From the NCBI GenBank assembly GCA_029834535.1, contig JAQMWT010000161.1:61773-125772 (forward strand): a stretch of DNA of 64,000 bases, written 5' to 3'. The position numbers and the translations under genes are program-made. Positions 1 through 11,024 of the stretch are shown here, one piece after another. The DNA comes from Chrysophaeum taylorii (taxonomy: Eukaryota; Sar; Pelagophyceae; Pelagomonadales; Pelagomonadaceae). The number at the start of each line of letters is the position of its first letter. Positions within the stretch are counted from its first letter, which is position 1. The notes beneath the pieces were generated by a model. It saw nothing but the letters and a program-made list of their open reading frames with translations, ran no database searches and was not told the DNA's origin.

Positions 1-1567
1 CGCAATCCCCTCCCACGTTTAGCGGTGGGTTGTCGTCACTTTCATGTTCCTCGGGTAGGGAAGCGCTCCTTTGGGTCATCAATTCAACGCACACCGACGG
101 CTGCGCGCCAAAATAGGCATGCCCGTTCCCGCTGGCCCGTCTCCTGACTCGTGGCTCTTGACGCAGCGAATGACATTGGTAAGCACCTTGCCTCGTGACA
201 AACATAAATGCCGTTTAAGAGAAGGCCCATTCGGGTCGCTCGCACTCTGCGAGTCCTTGCATCGAGGTCGACGTCAAAAGAGCGTAAACATGGGTTTGGT
301 TTCACGGTTGGCTCTAGAAAGGTCGAAATATAAAGAGCTAGGTGTTCTGTGGTCTCTCCGGCTTCACCTTTTTGATTTACTCTCTTCGCAACCAACCCTT
401 AGCTCTCTCTCTATAAGGCACGCGTTTGCCTGCCGTGATGACGAAAAAAATGGGCTCGAAGCGTGCGCGCCTCATTGCTGGGCTGGCGAATTCAAGATGC
501 CAGTGACGGTCTGTCCAAGTTCCGCACCGCGCTCGAGAACGGTTCTCTTTTTGACGCCAGGCCATGGTTTTTCGAGGTGCAACGTATTCGTGATTGGTCG
601 ACCGAGGAGTTTTCGAAACAATCTGCGGAGATGGCCGATTTTGGGGGGCGGGGGCGAGAGAGGGTCGTCGAGCAAATCGGTGGTACTCATCGGACCTGTT
701 TGCAAGATCCCAGAGCGGGCAGTGGGAATGGACTGGAGCAGGTTGGTGGAGCGGGAGTTGTGTAAATTAGGATTGCTTTCGGGCTCGTCTGTCACAAGCT
801 TGAGGCGCTCGCGTACGCTCCGAGTCGAGGAAGCAATGTGCCACGACTGACCGTGTTTGGTGCCTTTGTCGCCGGGCTTGGGTGCGTCACCAGAACCGTC
901 TTCCTTTGTTCCTTCGCCGTTGACGTAATCGTCTCGCTCGTGGGTCTGCGATTGAGACGCTTGTTCTGGGCAAAAACATTGCAAGTCCCACGAGAATTGA
1001 TCGCAGTGATTGCAGTTTCGGGTCACAGGAAAGCAGCACGATCGACGGCGCCGCTCCAACTCGGCCGAAGGATGCTCCCGACGAATTTCGGAGCGAAACC
1101 GTTCCACGACAACTCGACTGCGCTTCGGCCGCCCCCGGCCCTGGCCGACGAGCCTGCGAGCGGCTTTTGGATGAGGCATCCTTAATCTATTTCCAATGCT
1201 CCTTGACGTCACCGTGCGTTGCAGGCCCAAGGTGGGGGCGAGCCGTTTTTAAAAGGTCGACTGCTAAGAGGGGTCGAGGCGTTTTCGTTGAAGGTCCCAA
1301 AACGGTCCCAAAACGTTTCCCCCTTGCGGCAATCCTGTGCGCGGGGAGTCGGTCACCGGCGGCAGCGTGAGGCCATGGCGTCCCTTGGCGGGGATGGCCG
1401 GCGTAATACCCGATTCGGTGGGTCCTTCCATGACTTGGGCGAGTGCCAGGAGGCGGCGGTACGTCTGTACATGTTCATTGGTCGCGAACGGCGCGGTTAA
1501 TACTTGGGCGAGCGCATAATGGTGCTTACTTACGCTGTTTGTCTTAATAGCTCGTCTTTGCTGCTTT
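1..1567. other. gene-poor stretch, no convincing gene
   Basis: Open frames exist on both strands. The longest with an ATG runs on the minus strand from about 1179 to 472. It holds a basic GRGRPKRS run near its N-terminus and a Cys-rich patch. Its codons lack the strong GC3 bias of the real genes in this window, and it overlaps an equally long plus-strand frame. I see no recognisable domain. It could be the remains of a gene or simply chance. Confidence 0.3.
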
Positions 1568-2184
1568 TTATTGAGACGAATTACGACCACCGCGGACCGT
1601 CTTTTGGTGAGGCATGAGAGAGAGCTGCTTCGGGACGGCAGTCATGCAAACTTCTTTGACGAAATACTGGATGTCGTAGTCGTGGGGCTTGTCGGCGCTA
1701 GGGCGGCCGAGGGGTCTCTGAGTCGTCGACGAGATGATGCCAAGCAGGTCGACGACGTCGGAGACAGCCATAACCGCCTGGGCGTACAACGTGGCGTCGC
1801 GTAGCACCCTGTCGCGGTGCGCATCCGAGCTCGTCGACTTGAACAAGATCGGCGGCACGGTTGGCCGAGTAGCGGGCCTCGCGCATCAGCTGGTGCAGGA
1901 AGTGCTTTTGGACGCTGGTAATGAGTTCTCGCAGCAAAGCGAGACGAGAGGGCAGCTCTCTTCCCTTCAAGACCAAGCGCCGTAGTTCGGCCGGCGGCTT
2001 GCGCTCGCAGTTCGCTCGTGCCGTTACCGTGGCGTGCGCGACTTTTCGTAGAAGAAGACGCACATCTTGCGTCGTCTGAACCCATTTGGGGCGACGAGAC
2101 CGACAGCGACAAATTCCCACGTCTCCCCGAAGCGCCTCGCCGGCACGAAGAAGGCCTCGTCTGGAGGCGCGCGCCATGCCTCAC
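1568..2184 (-). pseudogene. decayed unidentified gene, several frameshifts
   Basis: Reading the minus strand, protein-like segments continue from one frame into another. A segment beginning KWVQTTQDVRLLLRKVAHAT and running to REARYSANRAADL (about 2090-1845) is followed in a different frame by FKSTSSDAHRDRVLRDATLY and a stretch ending in VVDLLGIISSTTQ (about 1850-1720). The second frame continues to about 1570. The amphipathic, Leu/Arg/Glu-rich composition suggests a once helical protein. No family was recognised. The frame changes mean it is broken unless unseen introns account for them; none of the breaks has clear GT...AG borders. Confidence 0.4.
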
Positions 2185-2700
2185 CCCGCGCTGCCGGACG
2201 TGAGCGCGGTCTTCACGCTTGCGGTCAGAGAGACCCTCAGCTCGATCGACACTCCCTCCTCGACGGGCGCACTCAGGAGTCGACCTTGAACGACCCTCTT
2301 AGCTACGCCCACACCTAGGGTCGGACAAGAAACGCGGGGGTCCCGCGCCGGAGCCAGAAATCCCCAAGGACGGGCTGGCTTTTTGTCCGTCGTCAAGTTG
2401 ACCTAAAACGATGCCGGTGTTATACTGGGGCGAAGTTGATATCTACCGATCTGGAGAGATTCCTACGTGGGGGGGAGGTATTTTGGCCCCTTGGAGGAGG
2501 CGGGGCCCTAGGTGGCTTTACTCTGCGCGATGCCATCGGCTCCACATACAACATCCGGCGCATTGGGAATGTCCGTGGGCCCAATGAGGGTCGTGCAGGC
2601 GTTTAGACTGCGCCTTCTGCGCGCTGGGGCCACTTCTATTGTCCTGGTCTTCCCGCTGGGCGTCCGCGGGGAACAGAGGCGTCGAGGCCCACAAATGCAG

Positions 2701-2709
2701 CTATTCTAA

Positions 2710-2741
<32 letters not shown>

Positions 2742-5430
2742 CGACGTCCATCGCGCCTTTCTTCCCCTCCTCGTCGTCGTCGTCGTATTCATTGTCCTCG
2801 GACACGAAGCGCCAGGAAGCTGGCTTGGAGCCGTTGAAGAACGTAGTTCGGTTCGCGGAGCCACCCGCCGAAACCGTCGTCATTGATACGAAGACCCAAC
2901 CCAGCCCGAGCTTCTTGCGACCGTCCTTGGAGTTTTCGTCGGATACCACCTCAATGGTGCCGGGTATCTAGTAGCAATCGTGATGACCCGACAACTCCCG
3001 GAGAACTTCGATGCGTGAAGCAACCAACGCCACGTCGATCATCGGCATCTTCGAGCTGCCACTCGTTGGTGGCGAGACGCGCGGCACTCCTCAACCTTGG
3101 TCTTGAGCTCGTCAACGCTAAAGTGCGGTGCCGCCTGAGTTCGATACGCTTGGTCGTCGCGGTCCTAAGCACTGGCAGCTGCCGTCGACGCTCGCCTGGG
3201 ATCACTGCCTCTCGGCAACCAACTCGCGGAAGTTGGTCTTGATCTGTTCGTACACGTACTTGAGGTGCGCGATGAAGAATTCGACGTTGGCCTTGAAACC
3301 GGCCTGGCCGATCGTCGGGTCTTGCCCGTTGGACGTTGGACAGCGCAGCATCGCTCGGGAGCTGCTTGAGTGCCGCGTCCTGTCGCTTCTTGACCGTCGA
3401 GAGCTGGGTCCTCCCGAAGAGGGCATGCTCGTCGACGACAGGTTTTACTTTCATAGCCTCCAAGGCCTTGGCGTAGTCGTTCATCTGGCTATCGAGGGCC
3501 TTGTCGACAGCCGCGGCGGCACGACGGCGATGGTGCTCCATCGCCGCCTCCCGGCGCGCGGCAGCCTGCGCCTTGCGGTTCTGCCGACCACGACCAGCCG
3601 CCTTCACCAACGCTCCTTGAACGTCGTCGTCGCCGCGCGTGGGCGTCCTCCATCATCTCGATCACGCGTGCTAGCCTTCGTTGTCGTTCGACCAGCGACC
3701 TCGTCGGCGACGCGTCCCTGGCGCTTGGCCGCAAAACTCGTGGCGGCGCGGACAAAAACGTGGTCGCGTTGGCACGAGACGACACCGGCACAGCTTTCGA
3801 CTCTCATGTTGAAGAAGACGGCGCTGTAAAACTTCAAGGTGCTAAATTATTCGAGTTCCGCTGCGCGCCGTCGAAGGCCCTCAGGAGCTCCGACGTCTGG
3901 TTGACCGCCGCCCGTCGCCAACGTAGCGCATGGACTGTCACCTCTCGAAAGTGTTGCCGCGGCCCCAGGCCCGGAGCGCGTCGAGCATGGTCTTGGTCTC
4001 TGGATTATTGGAGTCAGTTGGAGAGTAGAGACGCGCCGGAACGGCCGCGACTTCGTGGATCGTGGACTGGCCGTCGACGGACAGCTTCGCCGACCCAGCC
4101 CGGATCTCGAGGAACTGGGAGTATGTAGCGATCTCGTGTGTCGAAGGCCTCGTACTCGGCGGTCGCGACGACGAGTTGTGGATTAGCCTGGCAGACTCTG
4201 AAGGAGGCTGGCTGGAGCTCGAGAACCGTCGCAACGTCGGCTCCGTATAGCGCTCCTGGTGAACTTGACGAACGAGCTGGACGAACGATCTGGAGCGCTC
4301 GACTCAGGTCGCCGAACCGATTGGCGATCGCCTTGGCCTCGCCAGCCGTGGTCTAGTCGGAGATCTCGTACGCGCTGCACGTCCAGTTCGTTCTCCGTCT
4401 CGCCATCGCGTTTGATGCGAACGCGGATGGAAGCGATATCTTTGCCATCAAGAGGCGACGCGCCCGTCGCCGCGTCGACGACGTCACCCTACGGCCCAGC
4501 GCGAGGGCGACGGTGGTCTCGCGACGGACGCCCATCTCTGACGGCAGGTCGCGAATGAAGTATTCAGACGGGAGCGCCGCGTTTCTCTTCCGCTCTGGGC
4601 CGGCGACTGCCTCGACGACCGAGGCCACGACCTCGGGAATTTTCGAAGGCGCAATCCGAGAGGCGACAGTTTCATACATAGCGCCCCGAGGTTCAGTCCC
4701 ACGGCGCGCCCTTGCCGGATCCCTCGCCGGACGGATTCCGCGGTACCCACGCTTCTGCGTTCTGCTTCTCAAGGCCCGCGACCTGATCCCGCAGCCGCTC
4801 GATCTCCTCCTCCTTCACCTGGACGTGGCCCTCGGCAACCGCGATCTCCAATTATTTCGCCTCCTGGTTGACGGCGGCGTATTTGTCCTTGAATTGTCGC
4901 ACGTCCCGAGATTTCTTCGGTCGGTTCCTCGTCCGCGCCTCTGCTGCCACCGCAGCCAGTCCTGCCGCCTCCTTTTACTAGGCCTTGGTCGCTCACCGAT
5001 GGACTGCTGCACCTTCCCAGCATCGCGGTCGTACTGCTTCTCCCTCGCGGCAACTTGGCGCTCGTTCCGGACCCGGAGTCGTTTCTCGATTATTGGGTGC
5101 CAGATCCCTGCGACACTCCGTCGAGCAGACATTAAAACGGACCGGCAAGTCGCCCGATACGCACAAGATCCGTTAGAGATCCAGGGGTGCCCCCCGTTAA
5201 TCCGAAAGCATATTCACGCAGCATGCGCACTCGAAATCAACCAAATCGTCGCGCTGTTCGCGCCTACCACCGACAGGCTTCTTCGGCCGTTGGGCTTTCG
5301 GCGCCGAGTCTGCCGGTCGTCCGGATGGGTCCGAAACCGCCTCCGGGCACGTTTCGACGGCCTCCGTGGGCTGTCTCTGCGGCGGAGATCGGGTGCGACT
5401 CTCATCAAAGTCACTCACACTGTGCCGCAT
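2701..5430 (-). pseudogene. decayed coiled-coil gene with poly-Asp tail
   Basis: A chain of minus-strand coding fragments in changing frames. It starts near 5430 with a Pro/Arg-rich start, then has charged helical segments (around 5130-4820), a stretch with GVRRETTVALALGRR (about 4530) and a globular-looking stretch with EIATYSQFLEIRAGSAKLSV (about 4130). A basic helix follows (about 3605-3330), then GFKANVEFFIAHLKYVYEQI (about 3300-3240). The chain ends in an Asp-rich tail (about 2790-2700) encoded by a GTC repeat on the plus strand. At least five frame changes and several stops separate the parts. I do not recognise the family. An Asp/Glu tail is common in chromatin and nuclear proteins, but that is only a hint. 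Some breaks could be introns; most lack splice borders. Confidence 0.45.
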
Positions 5431-5590
5431 TTCGGGTTTTCATGAGGGTTTGTCGTTTTTGTGTTCGAAAATGGATGCTAGGGCCGAGTTTTTTTTCCCC
5501 CCTTATTGCACCCACTCTCATTTCAGCTCGACGACGCTCTCTCTCACCACAACCCCAATAATCTAAGCTGGATTGATCAGCGCACGTTCG

Positions 5591-6265
5591 CTAACCTTTG
5601 AGTTTCCTCCTAAAACCCCCCACGCCCCGCTGCAAGTAGTCGACCATGTAAAATCCCTCATCTCGACATCGTCCGCCAGGCACAACGGTCCAGACAGTGT
5701 CCAGTGAGTGCCCCATGCAACATTCAATAATACGGTTTGAGGGAGAGGGCCCCCCTGAGAGCCTTTCGAAGACGACGCCCGCAGTGCATATGGATGCGTC
5801 GTTCGGTGGCTCCTTCATAATAAGGATGGATGTGACTATGCTTGGGGCGGCGCGAGATCGGAGACGTCGATCGATTCTCGGAGGAAAGGGAACCTGTAGA
5901 GGAGGAGGAGGAGTCACGAGGGAGCGCGCCTTGTCGTCTACGCACAAGAGGAACAAGCAGAGCGATGCGAAAAGCGGTGGAAAGGCGAGCCAGAGACCAA
6001 TGTCGAAGGAATCCGTGCCAGAAGAGCCCGGTACGAGGCCTGCCGTCTTCTGTTGGGGCGGTGGTTCCTCCCACGCGGCCATCTTCTCGCTGAGGCGGCT
6101 CTCAGGAGCTTCCTGGATCCGCGGGTTCTCGGGGGCCTCCTCTCCTTCGGCGAAGAGCGCGAGGTGTCGCACGAGGCGTGGCCCGGCGGGAACAACAAAG
6201 GCGTCGGCGTTCGGGACGAGGAGGCCTCGGTGCCCCAGAAGCATTATCCACACGGCTGGAATCAT
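5591..6265 (-). CDS. plastid-targeted single-TM protein (3' end uncertain)
   Basis: From the ATG at 6265 the product begins with a hydrophobic signal-like segment (residues 1-18) and then the sequence NADAFVVPAGPR. The Phe directly after a predicted cleavage site matches the ASAFAP-type motif that sends proteins through the plastid envelopes of algae with red-derived plastids. A mature, Glu/Pro-rich part follows, then one membrane span (about residues 90-108, IGLWLAFPPLFASLCLFLL). After this span the open frame becomes Pro/Arg-rich and unconvincing. A GTAG...CTACAG stretch of 48 nt lies just there and would be an in-frame intron of the usual local size, so the true C-terminus is unsure. The gene diverges from the proline-rich gene at 6474. 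A thylakoid or envelope membrane protein is likely; the exact family was not recognised. Confidence 0.5.
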   Translation of the reverse strand: MIPAVWIMLLGHRGLLVPNADAFVVPAGPRLVRHLALFAEGEEAPENPRIQEAPESRLSEKMAAWEEPPPQQKTAGLVPGSSGTDSFDIGLWLAFPPLFASLCLFLLCVDDKARSLVTPPPPLQVPFPPRIDRRLRSRAAPSIVTSILIMKEPPNDASICTAGVVFERLSGGPSPSNRIIECCMGHSLDTVWTVVPGGRCRDEGFYMVDYLQRGVGGFRRKLKG

Positions 6266-6473
6266 CGTGTCGTCCGTTGGTTGCACTATTTCTTTGATAC
6301 AACGGATATCGGCAAAAATCCCGATGACCGCAGCGAGGCGAACGTAAAGAGGAGCCTGCACTCCGGGCCCAGGCGTGCGCGATCATCACCGGAGCGAGGG
6401 ACGCAAGAATTGGGCGTGTCGTCGTGGGCATCTTCCGACATTCTGTTTATCGGTTTAGCGTCTTCGGCCGATC

Positions 6474-8362
6474 ATGAAGTTCTTCGGCCGCAAAAAAAAG
6501 GACGAGGCCACAGCTTCGCGGGCTCAGGAGCCGCAGCCATCGCCGCGGCAGGAGAGTGCGGCGCGCAAGCCGTCATACGCGGGTGAGGACCCCGGTGTCG
6601 AATCGTATTTTGTAGTCAATCACGCTCGATCGTAGGCGAGGACCTGCTATGGCAAGCCCAGGAGAAAGCGCACACGAAGCGGCGCGCCTCGCTGCGCGCG
6701 GCGGCCGAAGCGGAGGAGGCGTCCAAGCCAGCGAGTGCCTCAGGTGGCGCGACGACGGTGTCCAAGCCGCCGCCGTCGATCCAAGAGACTATGGCGCTCG
6801 TCGACAAGTTTGAGAGGGCGGGACCGAGCGACAAGTCGTCCGTTGCGGTGGCGCCGACCCCCGAGGCGGCTTCGACGGCGGCGACCCCCGTGCCGTCGCC
6901 CGCGAAGCCGGACGCCCCCGTGCGTCGCCGGACCCGCCACCCCAGCTTGCTCATCGCCGGCGCCCCGCCCCTCGTCTCCCAGATGAAGAACCGCCCGTCG
7001 ATGCTAGCTAGCGGCCAGCCTCGCGGCGCTTCGATTCTCGTTCGCGCGCGCCGGAGCTCGGCCGATTGGGCCGAAGAGTACGGCATTTCCCGCGAGGTCG
7101 CGACCTACGCGACCGCCAAGGGCACTGCCGGTGCCGACGCCGACGCGCCCCTCCCGTCCGCCGCCGCCGCGCTCTCGTTCCGAGCGCCCCTCTCGGCCGT
7201 CTTCCCTCCCGTCGAGTCGTCGTCTTCGGACCCCTTCGCGGGCCTAGCGACCGCGCCCACCGGCATGCAGGCCGCCCCGCCCATCCCCGCCGCCGCCATC
7301 CCGAGCATGGCGCCCCCGCCCGTTCCCGCCGGTGACCCGTTCGCCAACAACGACTTCGTTCGGGGAGTGCCCCCGCCCAAGCCCGACCGCGGCGCGCCGC
7401 GCGCCGACGACGACCCTTTTGCGGGCGTCCCCGTGCCGATGCAGCCGCCGCCACCGCTTGTGCCGAAACAGCAATCGCCACCTCCCGTGCCCGCGCAGCA
7501 GCCACCGCCGGCTGTGCCCTCGCGGTCGCCCAAGCCGCCCGTGCCCTCGCGGTCGCCCAAACCGCCCTTTGCCTCGCAAGTGCCGCCCGCTCCCGCGCGC
7601 CAGCAGCCACCGCCGCCCTTTGCTTCGCCGGTGCCGCCCGCGCCCGCGCGCCAGCAGCCTCCCGTGCCAACGCGACCACCCGCGCAAATCCCGCAAGCGC
7701 GCGCCTCGCCGCCACCCATGCTTAATGTGCAGGCGCCGGCGCCCCCTATGGTGCCGTCGCGGCCGCCGTCGCGGCCGCCGGCGCCGGCGCGGCCGGGCGA
7801 CGTATTCGCGCAGGCAACGCCCGTGCTCACGCCCGCGCCACTGCCGTCGCGCGCGACGTCGCAACCGGCGCCCGGGGTGCCGCCTGCCGAACGACCTGCC
7901 CCCCCGAGCCGCCCCGTGCCGCCGAGCCGACCGGCGCCGCCCGCGATGACCATGTCGACGGGGTCGACCAACAGGCCCGCGCCGCCCGCGCCCCCGAGCG
8001 GCATGCGGACCGCGCCGCCAGTCATTCCCTCGCAACGCCCCGCAGCGTCGACCTCGCGAGCTACGCCTCCGCCCCCGCCCACGGCGACCCAACAGCCGGC
8101 CTGGCCGCAGCCGGCGACGGCGTCTGGGTGGGCGCCCGCGCAGCCAGCGCCTGCGTCGAATTGGGGGGGCTGGCCGACTGCCTCAGCGCCGGCTCCGCCG
8201 CCGCCCGCGCAGCCCTCGAGCAATAATTTCTGGGACAGCTTTCCGGCCCCCGCCAATAAGCCGCCGCCCCCCCAGCCCCCGCGCCAGCAGCCCAAGCCCA
8301 CGGCCCAACCCCCGCCGGCCGGCGACGACAGTCTTCCCGCCTGGATGCGCGGCACTTTCTGA
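6474..8362 (+). CDS. proline-rich protein with DPF motifs, possible endocytic adaptor
   Basis: Two exons, 6474-6582 and 6636-8362, separated by a 53-nt GTGAGG...CGTAG intron; removing it joins the frames and gives 611 residues starting MKFFGRKKKDEA. Without the splice, exon 1 stops after about 20 further codons. The N-terminal part is basic and helical (residues 37-70). Three DPF tripeptides (about residues 235, 270 and 296) and a later NNFWDSF lie in acidic or Pro/Ala contexts; such motifs bind clathrin-adaptor appendage domains in AP180/epsin-type proteins. Residues 300-600 are very rich in Pro, with many PPP and PxxP runs that could bind SH3 or profilin. There is no folded ENTH/ANTH domain, so the adaptor role is inference from short motifs. 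The opposite strand carries long shadow frames caused by GC bias. Confidence 0.75.
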
Positions 8363-9746
8363 AGGCGCAAGACCAAGATGCGCCCGACAATCGCTCCGTG
8401 TCTGACCACTCTCCCTCGGGCCGAAGACCTCCGAGGACCTGCTGCATTCTTTCCTTGCTACGGTGGTTGTTTCGCGCCATCGCGGGGTGTGCACCTTTTC
8501 TGCTCCACGCGAGTTGCTTGCACGATACCATCATGTGCCGCCGCATATAATGGCCCCTGGCGTCGCTTTCCAACCCAACGACGACCGCACCTTGGCCGCC
8601 GCCGTGTAAAGAAGACTCGTTCTGATTCAGCCTTCCTTTTATGACCTCGCCCCCAAGGTACGTATACTACTACACTTTCCGCTGTCGCGTCAGGAGGTAC
8701 TTAGCATGGTCGTCGGCAGAATGCGATGGTGTTCGTGGTGGAAGGGCGCGTCACAGGACGCCGCGAATTTCCGCGTTCGCAGCAGCGTTTGGGTGATTCA
8801 TCAGAAGATTATGCAATACCATAGCGGCGCCTCTCGTAGTATGATTCTCCCGCGAGAACCGCGAAGGGTTGTTGCTTGTTGTCGTGACGCTCGCGGCGGC
8901 ATCATGCACCAACGTTCTGTTCGCGGTGGCCACCGTTGCCCGGCTCGCTGCACGCTTTCCCGTAGGTGTGAGAGTCCGAGCTCTGGACGACACACATAAA
9001 CGTTTCGACGCTAAGGAGGTTACGACGCGACGTTCGCGGCGGTTCCAGCAATTCGCGCCGTCATCGTGGTCAGCTACGCGGGCGCGTGGAAGATCAACGC
9101 GTCAACCACCGCACGAGCTGCGCATCGGTGTTTTTCGCCAGCGAGCTAGCGGCGGTGCCGCGGCGCGCCGCCGCCCTCGTCGTCCGGTGCGCGCCGGCCG
9201 CCGCGCTTGCCGTCGCGTAGCTCCTCGTGCCGCTCAGTTTCTTCATACCAGACTCGAAGATCCGCTAGCTCTAGTCTTCTTCGACCTCATCATCGATCGA
9301 TCGTCTTCGTGCTGCCCATTCAACATCGACCATTAAGTACGGCCCTTAAAGTCCTTACAGTCCTTTGGCCGTCTTCCATCCGCCGGACGCTGTGGTTGCA
9401 TGCTGTCATCAACGCAACCAGGAGTGGAGTGCTGGCTGGTGGGGTCCCGTGGGGTGTCCGCTTTCCACTCCGCTTTACTGCACAATGACTCGACCGTCGC
9501 ATGAGGTGTCCTAAGGCCGATAGAGACGAAGTCCAGCAAGCGAGCACCACTGCAACGCGCTCCTGCACCCCGCCAAATTGGTGCCGAAAACATGCTTTTT
9601 TTGGAGGTAGAAAAAGTCCGTTCCATGAGAGGCCGCATTCCGTTTCATATTTTTCTCGATTGAGAAGCTCGTATATATATATAGAATAGTAACAACATAT
9701 TGCCTCAGAAATAGTGGCGTTAGCAAAAATTCATTCCGGACCGACG
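8363..9746. other. intergenic stretch, nothing convincing
   Basis: Short open frames occur on both strands. An 80-codon minus-strand frame at 8751-8993 (start MSSRARTLTPTGKR) is basic and Thr/Ala-rich, but has no relative I recognise. There is a short run of TA repeats near 9670-9685, about 65 bp before the ATG at 9747, which could belong to the promoter of that gene. Confidence 0.3.
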
Positions 9747-11024
9747 ATGGCGAGGGTGATCGCGGTTCTGTATTGGGGCGCGATGGGGACGGCGGGCATG
9801 CCTTGGCTCAAGTCGTTCGTGCGGAACGCCGGCGACGCGAGGGGCGTGTGCGACTGGCACAAAGAGGGCATCATCGCGGTGAACTGCGAAGGTTTTCGGG
9901 TCCGAGTGGGACTCTGGGGCAGCAGCGTAGGTCCAGCGATCGAGGTGACGACGGGCGGGCGGAGAATCGTTCTGGAGCCGCACGACGTCGAGGACGGAAG
10001 CTGGCCCGCCGGGATCCCGCCGCAGGGTCTCCTGTGCGAACGACGGGCTACGGCGACCGCCGGGCGCCACAGGACGCGGAGCACCGAGCACGGGCCGGCG
10101 CTCGTCATGGCTGCGAGCAGCTTTTCGTACCTGTTTCGGCTGTGGCCGTACTTTGTGCGCAAGGTGTTGTGGGCGCGAGACGAAGGACTGCGCGTCGTGG
10201 TAAGGATCGGGGACTTGCCGCGACGCCTCGCGACGACGAGCAGTAAAGTGTGCCGGGCGTCGATGGAGCGGGCGAGGACGACGAAAGCCAACGCGACACG
10301 GCGATACGGGGGCACGAAGAGATCGTGGTACGACAGTCCCCTCGTGCCAACCCTCAACTCGAACCATCACGCGAAACTTCTCGCGTCGCTCGCGGCGCTT
10401 CGAAACTCGTCGTCCATCGTGTACGCGGACCTCGACGTCGTCCCGCGCGGGTACGCGACCGACTTGACGCAAATCCACCAAGATCGTCGCGTCGATTTGC
10501 TCTTTCCCCACATCGGTACCGAAAGGTTCTGGCACGCGAAAAGTTTTACTTTTTTCGCGAGGAGAACGCCGGAAGCGGTCTTTTTAATTGCAAACTGGCT
10601 CGCCAACAGATGCGGATTCAAGGATCAGTACAGCCTCTGGCATTCCATGCTCGACACCGGAAGGCACGCGGGCTGCTTTTCCTACCACGATGAGATCTAC
10701 CTCAACTACAGCTACTACGCCATCCTCGAGTCGAAGTTTCGCCCCAAAACCCGCGTCGACAGGCCTCTCTCCTGCAAGGCCTGGCGTGAAAGATGCCCCA
10801 ATCTTCGTTTTTGCGACGCCCGCGCCAAACACCAGCTCAAATGGCGCCACTCAACCATAGCCGCCGAATACCGCCGTCCCCTCGCCTACTTTTCCCGAAC
10901 CCCAGACGGATCCTTCTCCACCCACATCGTTGTCTTCCAGGACATGGACCCAAAACTCGACAACTTCGACTTTTTGCGCACATTCCGCCTCGATGCTGCT
11001 TCCCGAAGCAACAAGTTTTTCTAG
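9747..11024 (+). CDS. DXD-type glycosyltransferase-like protein
   Basis: The first in-frame ATG at 9747 gives 425 residues; the open frame extends a little upstream only from a GTG. The C-terminal half looks like a nucleotide-sugar glycosyltransferase of the GT-A fold. A helix NSNHHAKLLASLAALR is followed by SIVYADLDVVPR (residues 224-234), where Asp-Leu-Asp is the metal-binding DXD motif. Later come KDQYSLWHSML and HDEIYLNYSYY, the usual type of acceptor-side segments. The first ~20 residues are hydrophobic and may act as a Golgi signal anchor. The family could not be fixed; GT34-like or another Golgi transferase are options. It lies head-to-tail with the larger glycosyltransferase at 12155, which suggests a shared role in building surface glycans. 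Confidence 0.65.
   Translation: MARVIAVLYWGAMGTAGMPWLKSFVRNAGDARGVCDWHKEGIIAVNCEGFRVRVGLWGSSVGPAIEVTTGGRRIVLEPHDVEDGSWPAGIPPQGLLCERRATATAGRHRTRSTEHGPALVMAASSFSYLFRLWPYFVRKVLWARDEGLRVVVRIGDLPRRLATTSSKVCRASMERARTTKANATRRYGGTKRSWYDSPLVPTLNSNHHAKLLASLAALRNSSSIVYADLDVVPRGYATDLTQIHQDRRVDLLFPHIGTERFWHAKSFTFFARRTPEAVFLIANWLANRCGFKDQYSLWHSMLDTGRHAGCFSYHDEIYLNYSYYAILESKFRPKTRVDRPLSCKAWRERCPNLRFCDARAKHQLKWRHSTIAAEYRRPLAYFSRTPDGSFSTHIVVFQDMDPKLDNFDFLRTFRLDAASRSNKFF

Noticed and set aside
7105-8409. 434-codon minus-strand Gly-rich frame
   Set aside because: It is antisense to the proline-rich gene; Pro codons CCN read as GGN Gly on the other strand. No domain.
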